From positions 1 to 64,000 of the forward strand of contig JAJCXR010000053.1 of NCBI GenBank assembly GCA_029263315.1: a stretch of 64,000 bases of DNA. Direction: 5' to 3'. A program made the position numbers and the translations under genes. The notes under the pieces are model-generated. The model had not been told where the DNA came from, did no database searches, and saw nothing but the letters and a program-made list of their open reading frames with translations. This DNA comes from Acidobacteriota bacterium. Its GTDB lineage: Bacteria > Acidobacteriota > Thermoanaerobaculia > Multivoradales > J023. Positions 8,616 to 17,456 of the stretch are shown one piece after another (the stretch's first letter is position 1; each line of letters opens with the position of its first letter).

Positions 8616-10534
8616 GGCGTCTCCCCCAAGAGGCCGTAGATCAACCCGTCGTGGCGTGGCGTCTCGATCTGCGCCAGGGCCACTTCGAGAAATGGGCTCC
8701 GGCGGCTCAGGGCGAGGTAGGTGGACGGCTGCAACGCGGCTTCCGGCGCCTCCCACAGGTGGCGAAGCTGCCTTGGGAAATCACCGCCGAAGACGCCGCG
8801 CAATACCTCCGGCGTTGCCCCCGCCGTTTGCCCCATGCGCTGCGGCAGCTCGGCTTTGGCCCCCGCCGCCAGCGGCCCTTGGCTGCGGTAGGTGCGTCCC
8901 GAGGCGTCCGCCACCACCAGCCATTCCAGATCCGCCCCCAGACCGTTGACCACCCAAATGCTGTCGTCTCCCCAGGTCACCTCGAGGCGCTCGCGGCGCT
9001 TCTGGTGACGCCTTTCCAGCAAGTAGGTGGGTAGCCGTGGCACCAACCAGCCTTGGGTCAAACGCTGTTCTCCATCGACCCTCAGGCGTCGACGGTTGTC
9101 ACCGCCCCCCAGGACCGCCACCTCGGTGTCGAGGCTGAAGCGCAATCCGTCGGTGCCGGTGGAGGCGTAATAGCCGCTCCAGGCCAGGGTGGTGGCCCAT
9201 TGTTGCGATTGGTCGAGCAAGGTCAGCCCTAGGCTGCGTCCCTTGTATTGGAACCCCTCCCCCACCAAGGCCACCACCACCACCAGCACACAGGCCAGCA
9301 ACGACATCGCCGGCACGGTCCACAGCAGCCAGATGCGACGGCGGCGACGGCTCAGCCACCAGAGGTTGATCGGCGCCACCAAAAGACTGAATACCAAGAC
9401 CAAGAGGAACAGGCTGCGCAACGGTACATTGATCGTCTCGATGACCGGCATTTGACGATGCACTTGGGCAATATTGCGGGCCATGGCCCAGGGGGCCCGG
9501 GAGCTTGTCCAGGCCTGTCCCAAGCGCTCCATGGCGGTGGTGGAAAGGGCCGCGAGCTGCTGCGATGTCCACAGCAGCTCGCCGAGACCCACATAGCTCC
9601 AGGCCAGCTCATCGGCCGGGAGCCGATTGCCGTCCGCATCCACCCAGGGTCCGTCTTGGCGGCTTGTCACAGGGAAAGGTAGCGAACGCCCGCCGATCTT
9701 CGGCCGCTCGCTCGGGAGCCCGTTCGAGCTCGGTAATCGGGTCGTTGGAAGGTTGAGGGCAGGGACCTCGAACAACAGCAAATTGCCCCCCGCCTCGACG
9801 TAGCGCCAGAGGGCCGCCGCCACGCCCGGTGGTGCCGCGTTCATCTCTTGCCACGACAGGACAATGCCGTCGTAGCCGGAATAGGCCAACCAGCGCTCGC
9901 TCCATTGGGCGATGGGGACGGAAGCCTCCAGCACTTGGAAGGGGATCAAGGGACTCGTCCCACCATCATCGGCGGGATCGGGCAAGTCCGCTGCGTTGCT
10001 GCGCCGGCCCACCAACAGGCGCATCGGGGTGCGCGAGGTGGAGTGCATGCCCCCCACCGTCATGCGCCCCAGGGGATGCTCATTGTTCCAGGGATAGACC
10101 GTGTCCTGGAGATCGCCATCCACCACCACGGCGATGTCCTGGCCGTTGATGGGTAGCTCCGGCTGCAACAGCGACACCTCCATCGTCGCTTGGGGGGCGA
10201 CGCGGACCTGGGTCTCGAAGGAGGCCAAACCGTAATTCCCCCCGCCCTGGGTCGCCGGCAGGCGCAGGATGACCTCGTGGGGTTGTTGCAGCGAGCTGTT
10301 GCTCAGGCGGAAGACATACTCGTGACTACCGTGGGTTTTACCCTCCGGTAAACCGGGCAGCCGCTGCAAAGTGATCTCACCGAATTGCCGCACCTCTTCG
10401 GCCACCGCAACCGTGCAGCCTAGGCAACCCAAGATGATGCCCACCCAGAGCACCAACCTCGCTGCCGCCGAAGCCAAGGCATCTTGGGGACAACGGCGGT
10501 CTAAGCGCCGTCGAAGGGACCGGCTTAGATTCAA
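8612..10534 (-). CDS. Exported/membrane protein of the MoxR-ABC operon, function unknown
   Basis: Predicted 640-aa protein. A hydrophobic stretch near residues 25-45 ending in AVAEE looks like a signal peptide. A large extracytoplasmic beta-rich part follows, then two membrane helices in the second half (one at SLFLLVLVFSLLVAP, the next after a short RRRRR loop), then another soluble part. Proteins of this shape sit beside ABC-2 transporters in MoxR clusters and resemble the Gld-type auxiliary subunits in layout, but I do not recognise the family with certainty. The start is a TTG at 10534 that overlaps the MoxR stop as TTGA. Its stop overlaps the ABC ATPase start. Confidence 0.75.
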   Translation of the reverse strand: MNLSRSLRRRLDRRCPQDALASAAARLVLWVGIILGCLGCTVAVAEEVRQFGEITLQRLPGLPEGKTHGSHEYVFRLSNSSLQQPHEVILRLPATQGGGNYGLASFETQVRVAPQATMEVSLLQPELPINGQDIAVVVDGDLQDTVYPWNNEHPLGRMTVGGMHSTSRTPMRLLVGRRSNAADLPDPADDGGTSPLIPFQVLEASVPIAQWSERWLAYSGYDGIVLSWQEMNAAPPGVAAALWRYVEAGGNLLLFEVPALNLPTTRLPSSNGLPSERPKIGGRSLPFPVTSRQDGPWVDADGNRLPADELAWSYVGLGELLWTSQQLAALSTTAMERLGQAWTSSRAPWAMARNIAQVHRQMPVIETINVPLRSLFLLVLVFSLLVAPINLWWLSRRRRRIWLLWTVPAMSLLACVLVVVVALVGEGFQYKGRSLGLTLLDQSQQWATTLAWSGYYASTGTDGLRFSLDTEVAVLGGGDNRRRLRVDGEQRLTQGWLVPRLPTYLLERRHQKRRERLEVTWGDDSIWVVNGLGADLEWLVVADASGRTYRSQGPLAAGAKAELPQRMGQTAGATPEVLRGVFGGDFPRQLRHLWEAPEAALQPSTYLALSRRSPFLEVALAQIETPRHDGLIYGLLGETP

Positions 10535-11640
10535 GGAGCCCCCGCCACCCAGTCCAAGGCGCCGTCCAACCCCAGGTCAGCCACCTCCAGTCCTTGCAGC
10601 AGTTGCTGCACCAGCTGGCCACTGTCGACGCCGTCGAAGGATGCCTGGTAATTGAGGATCATCCGGTGCTCGAGCACCGCCGGGGCGATCCGTTGCACAT
10701 CCTCGAACCCCACCGTCGGCCGACCGTCGAGCAGGGCGACGGCCCTTGCCGCTTCCGCCATGGCGATGGCCGCCCGCGGCGAAGCGCCGTATTGCACATA
10801 GCGCTGGATCGACGCACCGTAAGGACTGGCCGTGGTCTCGAGATACTTGGCATGGGTCGCCGCCACCAAGCGAGCCACGTAACGGGCCACCGCCGGTGGC
10901 AAGAAGATCCGCTGCAGAATGGCGAAGAGGTCTTCGAGGGCCCCTTGGCTCAAGTGCTGCTCGACGGCCGGGGGCTCACCCCGTCGACGGCTGGAGATGA
11001 TGCCCTCCAACACCTCGGCGCTGGGCTCCCCCACCTTCAGCTTGAAGAGGAAGCGATCCAGCTGCGCCTCGGGTAGCGGATAGGTCCCCTCCAGCTCGAT
11101 GGGATTCTGCGACGCCATGACAAAAAAGGGCCGCGGCAGAGGACGGCTGGTGCCGTGCAGAGTCACCGAGCGCTCCTGCATCGCTTCGAGCAGGGCGGAT
11201 TGGGTCTTGGGGGAAGCGCGGTTGATTTCGTCCGCCAACAGGATCTGGGTGAACACCGGCCCCGGCTGGAAAACCATTTGCCGCTCACCGTCTGCGTTGG
11301 GTTGCAACAGATGGGAGCCCAAGATGTCGGAGGGCATCAAGTCGGGGGTGAACTGGACCCGCTTGAATTGCAGCTGGAGGATCTCTCCCAAGGCTTTGAT
11401 CAAGGCTGTCTTGCCCACCCCGGGAACCCCTTCGAGCAAGATGTGTCCTTGGCTCAAGATGCCCACCAGCACCAGACGGTGGAAATCCTGGCGCCCGAGC
11501 AGCAAGCGGTCCAGCTCCGCCAGCACCCGCCCGGTCATGGCCACCGCCGTCGCCATCTCCTCAGGCGAGGGCAAGGACTCCGAGGGCTGGGTACCGCCTC
11601 TTTCGAGCTCGGACCGGTTGAGGTTAGATTCCGGCTTCAT
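10531..11640 (-). CDS. MoxR-family AAA+ ATPase
   Basis: Predicted 369-aa AAA+ ATPase. Walker A (GVPGVGKTAL) is at about residues 71-80 and Walker B is LLADEINRA. The MoxR hallmark ASQNPIELEGTYPLPEAQLD follows, then the C-terminal lid domain. MoxR proteins are thought to act as chaperones for VWA partners, three of which lie downstream in this operon (DUF58, BatA-like, double VWA). The ATG at 11640 is preferred because GGGAGA precedes it by a suitable distance; ATG 11652 is possible and lies in a 9-bp tandem repeat. This is the only junction of the operon without a 4-nt overlap. Confidence 0.93.
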   Translation of the reverse strand: MKPESNLNRSELERGGTQPSESLPSPEEMATAVAMTGRVLAELDRLLLGRQDFHRLVLVGILSQGHILLEGVPGVGKTALIKALGEILQLQFKRVQFTPDLMPSDILGSHLLQPNADGERQMVFQPGPVFTQILLADEINRASPKTQSALLEAMQERSVTLHGTSRPLPRPFFVMASQNPIELEGTYPLPEAQLDRFLFKLKVGEPSAEVLEGIISSRRRGEPPAVEQHLSQGALEDLFAILQRIFLPPAVARYVARLVAATHAKYLETTASPYGASIQRYVQYGASPRAAIAMAEAARAVALLDGRPTVGFEDVQRIAPAVLEHRMILNYQASFDGVDSGQLVQQLLQGLEVADLGLDGALDWVAGAP

Positions 11641-11650
11641 CCGTTCTCCC

Positions 11651-11677
11651 ATTGTCTCAATTGTCTCAATTGTCTCC
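11651..11677. repeat. 9-bp tandem repeat at a gene junction
   Basis: Three copies of ATTGTCTCA (last base differs in the third) span the stop codon of the upstream membrane protein and the region before the MoxR start. On the minus strand each copy carries a potential TGA or ATG context, so copy number could move stop and start relative to each other. Confidence 0.85.
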
Positions 11678-13138
11678 CAGCGAACCACCGTCCGCCGGCG
11701 AACCACCGTCTGCCGGCGAACCACCGTCTGCCGGCGGACTGTCTTCCGGCCGTGACGGCGTGAAGTAGTCTTGCACCGCCCGTCGATGTTTCGGCAACAA
11801 CGTATGCGTCCAAGCTCCCCCGCCGTCCGCCGCCCAGGCCCCTAAACCGACCGTCGTCGAGGTGCTGTCGGTTTGCGACGAGGGTGCCGTCCAGGTTTCA
11901 GCGACGATTTGACTTCGGGCCAGATCACCGAGGGCGCTCGGCGGTAGCACGGTCGGTGTCAGCGTCGCCTCGAAGTCGGCGGCGTCGCGAACCGTCAACG
12001 GCACGTGGCCGGGCCCCCGCTCGATGCCACCCCGCCCGGAGTCAGCGGAGCGCGGCTGAGCTGCGAGGAGCTCTCGCGACGCCTGCGCCGGGTGTTGGCT
12101 CAGAAATTCTTCAAGGTCTCGCTCACCTTGGCTTTGGCCGCCGCGCAGGGTTTGGGAAAGATCCCGCAACGACGCGGCGTCGAGCAGTCCGGCGGCTTGT
12201 AGCCGTTCGAGACGCTGCTGCAAAGCCTCCTTGCTGGCCGCCAAGGCGTCCGGCAGCCCCGCGGCGGAGGCTTCGGCGGCGGCCCGGCGCAGGGCCTCCA
12301 CCAAGGCTTCGTCGAGCCTGGGGCCGGTCTGGCTCAGGTCGTCGAGCAGGACCGCCATCTCCAGCAACGCCTGGGCGCCGTGGTCGGGTAGGGCCCCCGG
12401 CTGCACGGTCAGCGCCTCCACCACCGCGTCCGTCACCGCCAGGCGCTGTGCCGCTTCGAGGCTGGCCTGGGCCGCTTGGGCGGCGCTCCAGAGGGTCATC
12501 TCCTGTAACTGGTCGAGGGTCTCGAAGGCCGCCGCCGGGTTGTCCCCGGAGGCCTCTCGACGCAGCGCCTCCACGCTGTCCTGCAAGGTCTCGGCGGTTG
12601 TTTCGTCGATCCAACCGTCCTCCTCCAGCACCGCGACTTGCTCCGACAGGGACTCCAGCGGCGTATCGATTCGCAACGCCTGCGGCCCCGCCACAGCGGC
12701 CAGATCAACGGGCAGCAGGCAACAGGCCAGCACAAAGACCGCCGCCAGGAGCCCGCGCATCAAGCTCGGCGCTGCCCGCCAGCGGGGCTGCGGTAAGGAC
12801 TCCGGCGCTGGGCCTGTCAAATGCTGTCGCCAGGCTGCCAGCTCGACCCGGTCCGCCGCCATCCACAGGCCACCGGCCCGGAAACTACGATCGAAGAGGG
12901 CTCGCAGGGCAGCCTCGTCCAAGATTCGCTGGCGACTGCTCCAGAATCCCAGGGCAACGGCCAAGGGCAGGCCGAGGGCACCCCAGAAAGCGATGCCAAC
13001 CGGCAGGCCGAAAGCGAGCCGCAGGATCAACGTCACGGTGCCCCAAAGCAGGCACCAGAGGGTCAGATTACGGAGGCTGTGGGCAGCGAAGGTCAGCCGG
13101 GCAACCCGACGCCGGAAGTTGCACATGGCCGTCTGCAT
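11666..13138 (-). CDS. Membrane-anchored coiled protein, first gene of the MoxR operon
   Basis: Predicted 490-aa protein. Two closely spaced membrane segments lie near the N-terminus, a third follows after about 70 residues, and the rest is alpha-helical, Ala/Leu/Glu-rich and probably coiled. It resembles the DUF4175-type proteins that open MoxR/ABC operons, but I cannot assign a family firmly. The start is uncertain: the frame opens at a TTG at 13237 without a ribosome site, so I use the ATG at 13138, which puts the basic segment and first helix where homologous layouts have them. The C-terminus ends in repeated PADGGS units from an 18-bp tandem repeat. Confidence 0.65.
   Translation of the reverse strand: MQTAMCNFRRRVARLTFAAHSLRNLTLWCLLWGTVTLILRLAFGLPVGIAFWGALGLPLAVALGFWSSRQRILDEAALRALFDRSFRAGGLWMAADRVELAAWRQHLTGPAPESLPQPRWRAAPSLMRGLLAAVFVLACCLLPVDLAAVAGPQALRIDTPLESLSEQVAVLEEDGWIDETTAETLQDSVEALRREASGDNPAAAFETLDQLQEMTLWSAAQAAQASLEAAQRLAVTDAVVEALTVQPGALPDHGAQALLEMAVLLDDLSQTGPRLDEALVEALRRAAAEASAAGLPDALAASKEALQQRLERLQAAGLLDAASLRDLSQTLRGGQSQGERDLEEFLSQHPAQASRELLAAQPRSADSGRGGIERGPGHVPLTVRDAADFEATLTPTVLPPSALGDLARSQIVAETWTAPSSQTDSTSTTVGLGAWAADGGGAWTHTLLPKHRRAVQDYFTPSRPEDSPPADGGSPADGGSPADGGSLGDN
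11682..11735. repeat. 18-bp tandem repeat encoding PADGGS units
   Basis: Three copies of GAACCACCGTCTGCCGGC (one substitution in the first) sit at the very 3' end of the first gene of the MoxR operon, a few codons before its stop. Confidence 0.9.
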
Positions 13139-13396
13139 GCCGTGCCCCGGCGGCGAGTCGAAACCACCATCCCCTAGACTCTTCACCTCCGATGGGGCCT
13201 CATCCGCTGCAGCATCGTGCGCTCCTGCATCATCCAATCCAGTATCCGCGTCTAGTCATCGGAAGGGGTTTCAAGAAAACTTGCAATAGGGGATCGGTTC
13301 TGGGGCCCCAGTCAAGGAATTGTAAAGCTTGCATGGGGCGCGACGCCAAACATCACGTCATGTTAACCTCAACCACCTCAAGATACGTACCACAGT

Positions 13397-13408
13397 GTGA
13401 CATGTCAC
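13397..13408. promoter_or_regulatory. Candidate operator palindrome
   Basis: GTGACATGTCAC is a perfect 12-bp palindrome in the divergent region between the MoxR operon and the TAXI transporter. Symmetric sites of this size are often bound by dimeric regulators. The regulator is unknown. Confidence 0.4.
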
Positions 13409-13472
13409 GCCCCGGCATCGACGGGCTTCGGCCTCTGATCAGCTTCAGCTTTTAACCAGTTTCGTCTTTAGA

Positions 13473-13508
13473 GGGCTACAGTCTTGAATGGGGCTACAGT
13501 CTTTTAGC
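13473..13508. repeat. 18-bp tandem duplication, intergenic
   Basis: GGGCTACAGTCTT begins each of two adjacent 18-bp units; the last five bases differ. It lies about 140 bases before the TAXI binding-protein gene. Confidence 0.7.
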
Positions 13509-13644
13509 CGGGCCAGTTTTCAAACGGCCGCCGTCCCTGAGCCCGATCTTCAACAAGTCACCACCGAGGCCACGTCGACCGACGATCGCGACCGGCGACG
13601 CCGCAACCTTGATTTGAGCATCTTACCTAGAAGGCGATATCCCA

Positions 13645-14739
13645 ATGAGCTTGCCACGAACCTCTCGCTTCCGTCCCTCCTTGGCCCTACTGCTGACTCT
13701 CCTCCTCTTCTCTCTGCTGGCCTGTGGCGGCGGTGAGTCGACCGACGGAGGGGCGGACGGGCAACACGACTCCAAACGTTTTCTCAGCATCGGCACCGCC
13801 CCCACCGGTGGCGCCTTTTTTGTCGTCGGTGGCGCCTTGGCCGAGGTGGCCGATCAGATGGGTCCCGAGTCCTGGACGGTGAGCGCCGAAGCCACCGCCG
13901 GTTCGCAGGAGAACATCCGCCGCTTGATCTCGGGCCAGCTCGACGCCGCCTTGAGCAATGCCGCCATTTCCTACTTCGGAGCCCGCGGCGAAGCCAGCTG
14001 GCAAGCTCCCCAGGACATCCGAGCCGTCATGACCTTGGCGCCCAATGTCGCCCTGTTCATCACGCGCCGCGATTCCGGCATCGAAAACCTGGCGGATCTG
14101 GCTGGCAAGCGGGTGGCGGTGGGCCCGGCGGGGGCCGGCTTCGAGATGTTCATCGAGCCGCTACTGGCGGCCCACGGCATCAGCTACGCCGACTTCGAGC
14201 CCCTCAACGCCACCCAGACCGGGGCCGTCGACCTGCTGTCCGACGGCAGCGCCGCGGCGGCCTTCCTCGGTGGCGCCGTGCCCACCGCATCGATCGTCCA
14301 GGCGGCTTCGTCGATGGACATCCGCCTGCTGCCCTTTGACGAGGCGGCCAAGGCCCAACTGCTGGCCGACTATCCCTTCTTCGCTCCGGCCACCATCCCG
14401 GCCGGTACTTACCGTGGCCAGGATACGGAGTATGCCGGTCTCAATGTGGGCTCGATGCACCTGATCACCTCTGCCTCGGCGGACGACGAAATGATCTACC
14501 AGCTGACCAAGACCATTTATGAGAACCGCGAGGCGGTCATCGAGCGCCACCCGGCTGGCAAGGCGATCAACGCCAAAAACGCCGCCCGCTTCACCGGCCT
14601 GGAGTTCCATCCGGCGGCCCGTCGCTACTACGAAGAGATCGGTATCTGGCCGCAGACGGCCCCTCAGACCCCCGACGCCGCTGTTTCCGACACTGACGCT
14701 ACGGTGAGCGATGCCGGAGGCGCCGCCGACGGTGAGTGA
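13645..14739 (+). CDS. TAXI-family TRAP transporter solute-binding lipoprotein
   Basis: Predicted 364-aa lipoprotein. A signal peptide ends at the lipobox LLAC with Cys27, followed by a short Gly/Ser/Asp linker. The mature part begins with the TAXI motif FLSIGTAPTGGAFF and continues as a periplasmic binding protein fold (GSQENIRRL, GKRVAVGPAGAG). It would capture a substrate, often a dicarboxylate, glutamate or other organic acid in this family, and hand it to the fused permease whose gene overlaps its 3' end by 29 bases. The C-terminal tail is Asp/Ala/Thr-rich and ends in a 15-bp tandem duplication. ATG 13645 follows a weak AGAAGG ribosome site. Confidence 0.93.
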   Translation: MSLPRTSRFRPSLALLLTLLLFSLLACGGGESTDGGADGQHDSKRFLSIGTAPTGGAFFVVGGALAEVADQMGPESWTVSAEATAGSQENIRRLISGQLDAALSNAAISYFGARGEASWQAPQDIRAVMTLAPNVALFITRRDSGIENLADLAGKRVAVGPAGAGFEMFIEPLLAAHGISYADFEPLNATQTGAVDLLSDGSAAAAFLGGAVPTASIVQAASSMDIRLLPFDEAAKAQLLADYPFFAPATIPAGTYRGQDTEYAGLNVGSMHLITSASADDEMIYQLTKTIYENREAVIERHPAGKAINAKNAARFTGLEFHPAARRYYEEIGIWPQTAPQTPDAAVSDTDATVSDAGGAADGE

Positions 14740-16765
14740 GCCGACGGTGGGTGAGCCGACGGTGAGTCAAGGGTGGCGACAACGGGTCGTCACCGGCTTG
14801 GCGGTGGGCCTGGGCCTCTTCACCTTGGCCGAGGTCAACTACCCTCGTTTGGCGCCACTGTCGCAGCTCGCCCTATTCGCTCTCTTCGCTCTGGTGATCT
14901 GTTATCTGACCCTGCCCATGGCGCAGCGCTTCCGCGGCGCCGCGTGGTCGCGGGGCCTCGATCTAATCCTGGCGGGGCTTTCGGCCCTGGTCTGTGGTTG
15001 GGTGGTGATGCAAACCGAGCCACGCTTTAAGAACCTGTGGCTCGACGGCTTGGCCCTCGGTGATCGGGCCGGGGCCGAGAATTCCCTCGATATTCTGGTT
15101 GGAGCCGTCGGTTTGGTGCTGGTGTTGGAGGCGGCGCGCCGCGCCGTCGGTATGGCCATCCCCTTGCTGGCGCTACTCTTCCTAGCCTATGGTTTTTGGG
15201 GGCAGCACGTCCCCGAGTGGCTTTTTCCGCACCGCGGTTACGGCGTCGAGCGCTTGGTGTCCCAGACTTTCTTGCACAGCCAAGGGGTCTTCGGCATCGC
15301 CCTACGGGTGATGTTCACCTATGTCTTTCTCTTTGTGGTCTTCGGGGCGTTGTTGGAGGTCACCGGGGCCACCCGCTTCATCATCGACCTAGCCCGCCGA
15401 TTGTTGGGCAACAGCGCCGGCGGTCCGGCCAAAGTCTCGGTGCTGTCCAGCGGTTTGATGGGCTCCCTGTCGGGCAGCGCCGTAGCCAATACGGCGACCA
15501 CCGGCACCTTCACCATCCCCTTGATGCGCAGCGCCGGATTCGCCCCGCACCAAGCGGCGGGCATCGAGGCGGCGGCCAGCTCCGGCGGCGCCCTGGTGCC
15601 GCCGGTGATGGGGGCCGGGGCCTACATGATGCTGGAGATCATCCAGCCGCCGGTGGCCTACCTGGAGATCGTCCGGGCCGCCCTGTTGCCGGCCATCCTC
15701 TACTACCTCTCCCTCTTTCTTGTGGTGCACTTTGCCGCGAAAAAACTGGCGGCGAAGAAACTGGCCAGCCCGACATCGGCCGTCGCCACCGGATCCTCCC
15801 CCACCGAGCCAACCCTGGTGGGAGAACCGGCGGGCAAGGTAGAAGGGTTGATCTTCTTTGCCAGCCTCGGTTCGTTGCTGCTCTTCTTGATGCTCGGCTA
15901 CACCGTTTTCCGCTCGGTCAGCCTGGCGATGGTGATCACCGTGCTGACCAGCCAGCTCAGCTCTCGCACCCGGGTCGACTGGCGAAGGGGCGTGCATGCC
16001 CTGGTCAAGGCAGCCCGGGGGGGTGTCACCTTGGTGGTGGCGGCCGCTTCGGTGGGCGTCATCCTCGGTGTCGTGACCCTCACCGGGGTGGGCTCCAAGC
16101 TACCCGCCACCCTCATTCCCTTGGCCCAGGACAATCTTTTCTTGGCCCTGCTGCTGCTCATGGTGTCGTCCATCGTGCTCGGCATGGGGCTGCCCTCGGC
16201 GGTGTGCTATCTGCTGCTCGCCACCCTGGTCGGCCCGGCATTAGCAGGGCTCGGGGTGGTGCCCTTGGCAGCCCACCTGTTCATCTTCTACTTCGGATTG
16301 ATGTCGATGGTGACGCCGCCGGTGGCCTTGGCGGCCTACACCGCCGCCTCCATCGCCGGCTCGGGCATCATGCGGACCGCGGTGACCGCCTTCCGTTATT
16401 CCCTGGTGGGCTTCATTCTGCCCTTTGTCTTCGTCTATCGCCCCCAATTGCTGATGCTGGCCCCCGACGGCAACACCGCCGATTGGCTGAGCATCGTCTT
16501 CGCCTTCGGCCTGGCGGCCCTGGCGATGGTACCCGTCGCCGCCGCCAGCACCGGTTTCCTCAACCGTCCCTTGCGGCTACCGCACCGCATCCTCTTGGCC
16601 TTGGCGGCCGTCGGGCTGCTCTATCCTGGGGGTCAGATGATTTTCGCTGGGGTACCGTGGCTCGAAGGCCTGCCGATCAACGTGGTCAACGTGGGGGCTG
16701 CGGTGTTGTTGGTGGGGGTCCTGTTGGAGCGCCATTGGCGAGGTGGGACGGAGGTCACCGCCTAG
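14711..16765 (+). CDS. TRAP transporter fused permease (4TM/12TM)
   Basis: Predicted 684-aa integral membrane protein that fuses the small DctQ-like and large DctM-like subunits, as is standard for TAXI systems. The conserved large-subunit segments are visible (GSAVANTATTGTFTIPLM; ASSGGALVPPVMGAGAYMM; GMGLPSAVCYLLLATLVGPAL). The ATG at 14711 lies inside the binding-protein gene. Alternative GTG starts at 14732, 14747 and 14762 are each created by a copy of a 15-bp tandem duplication, so the exact start is uncertain. Together with the binding protein it forms a Na+- or H+-driven high-affinity importer. Confidence 0.92.
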   Translation: MPEAPPTVSEPTVGEPTVSQGWRQRVVTGLAVGLGLFTLAEVNYPRLAPLSQLALFALFALVICYLTLPMAQRFRGAAWSRGLDLILAGLSALVCGWVVMQTEPRFKNLWLDGLALGDRAGAENSLDILVGAVGLVLVLEAARRAVGMAIPLLALLFLAYGFWGQHVPEWLFPHRGYGVERLVSQTFLHSQGVFGIALRVMFTYVFLFVVFGALLEVTGATRFIIDLARRLLGNSAGGPAKVSVLSSGLMGSLSGSAVANTATTGTFTIPLMRSAGFAPHQAAGIEAAASSGGALVPPVMGAGAYMMLEIIQPPVAYLEIVRAALLPAILYYLSLFLVVHFAAKKLAAKKLASPTSAVATGSSPTEPTLVGEPAGKVEGLIFFASLGSLLLFLMLGYTVFRSVSLAMVITVLTSQLSSRTRVDWRRGVHALVKAARGGVTLVVAAASVGVILGVVTLTGVGSKLPATLIPLAQDNLFLALLLLMVSSIVLGMGLPSAVCYLLLATLVGPALAGLGVVPLAAHLFIFYFGLMSMVTPPVALAAYTAASIAGSGIMRTAVTAFRYSLVGFILPFVFVYRPQLLMLAPDGNTADWLSIVFAFGLAALAMVPVAAASTGFLNRPLRLPHRILLALAAVGLLYPGGQMIFAGVPWLEGLPINVVNVGAAVLLVGVLLERHWRGGTEVTA
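14729..14773. repeat. 15-bp tandem duplication at the TAXI binding protein/permease junction
   Basis: Units at 14729-14743, 14744-14758 and a shorter match at 14759-14773 (core ACGGTGAGTGAGCCG). The stop of the binding protein falls in the first unit, and each unit offers a GTG in the permease frame. Confidence 0.85.
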
Positions 16766-17456
16766 CGGCCCGCTTCGCCGCCATCTTGCGTTTGTGTTGC
16801 CACATGCGCTCGATGTACGGCTCAGGCATTGGGGTCTTGCAGCCGGTCTCCCCGTGGTCGACGTCGAGGCTGCCGATGCGGTCGGCGGCAGCGATGGCAA
16901 GCTTTCGCAGGTTTTCGTTGCGCCCACCGATGGCGATCAAAGCCATGTTCATGGCATGGCGGACGCGGTTGGGCCTCTGGTGCACTTGCCTCTCGATCTG
17001 TTCCAGGCGGGCCGCAAAATAAGCATCGTCGAGGTGATCGCCCTTGTCGGCCAAGGAGACAAGGACATTCCAGGCCGTCTGGGCAACAAACTCCCGCTGG
17101 TCATCTTTCCAGGCTTCATGCAGAGTTTGCGCGTGCGGGCTCCTTGCCACCCACTTGCCGAAGGCATCGGCCAGGACGTAGCTGTCGAGGTCATCCGCCC
17201 ATCGCTCCGCCTGCTCGATCTGAAGCCGTTTGCCGTCGGCGATCATGGTGGCCAATACCCGGGCGTCGTGGTTGCCGCTGGCCCACAGCCGCCGCGCCAG
17301 GTCCTCGTCCCCCTTGCGGCCTTTGAGGAGCTTCTTGAGATTGGCGGCGCTGACCCCAAATTGCTCCCCCAGAACGCCGTGTCGGCGGTAGGTCTTGCGG
17401 TTCTGCGCCGTGCCGCAGGATTCGAGAGCTGCCAGCGTGTCATCATAGGTCCCCAT
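16755..17456 (-). CDS. DNA alkylation repair (AlkD-like) HEAT-repeat protein
   Basis: Predicted 233-aa all-helical protein of the DNA-alkylation-repair family. These proteins remove 3- and 7-alkylpurines in AlkC/AlkD; many paralogues have no proven glycosylase activity. The N-terminal family pattern (ALESCGTAQNRKTYRRHG) supports the ATG at 17456. The frame opens further upstream through a 15-bp repeat rich in ATG codons, but those starts lack a fitting ribosome site. A 19-aa leader frame with a strong ribosome site overlaps the start. Its 3' end overlaps the TRAP permease gene by 11 bases, tail to tail. Confidence 0.85.
   Translation of the reverse strand: MGTYDDTLAALESCGTAQNRKTYRRHGVLGEQFGVSAANLKKLLKGRKGDEDLARRLWASGNHDARVLATMIADGKRLQIEQAERWADDLDSYVLADAFGKWVARSPHAQTLHEAWKDDQREFVAQTAWNVLVSLADKGDHLDDAYFAARLEQIERQVHQRPNRVRHAMNMALIAIGGRNENLRKLAIAAADRIGSLDVDHGETGCKTPMPEPYIERMWQHKRKMAAKRAARR

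Larger units (their letters stand above)
13139..13644. other. Divergent intergenic region with operator-like palindrome
   Basis: About 500 bases between the minus-strand MoxR operon and the plus-strand TRAP transporter. It should hold both promoters, but no -35/-10 pair is convincing. It contains a perfect 12-bp palindrome at 13397-13408 and an 18-bp tandem duplication at 13473-13508. No gene is visible. Confidence 0.45.

Noticed and set aside
15196..17022. 608-codon frame on the plus strand
   Set aside because: Out of frame with the TRAP permease and without a ribosome site; its composition is Arg/His/Gly-rich as in other shadows.
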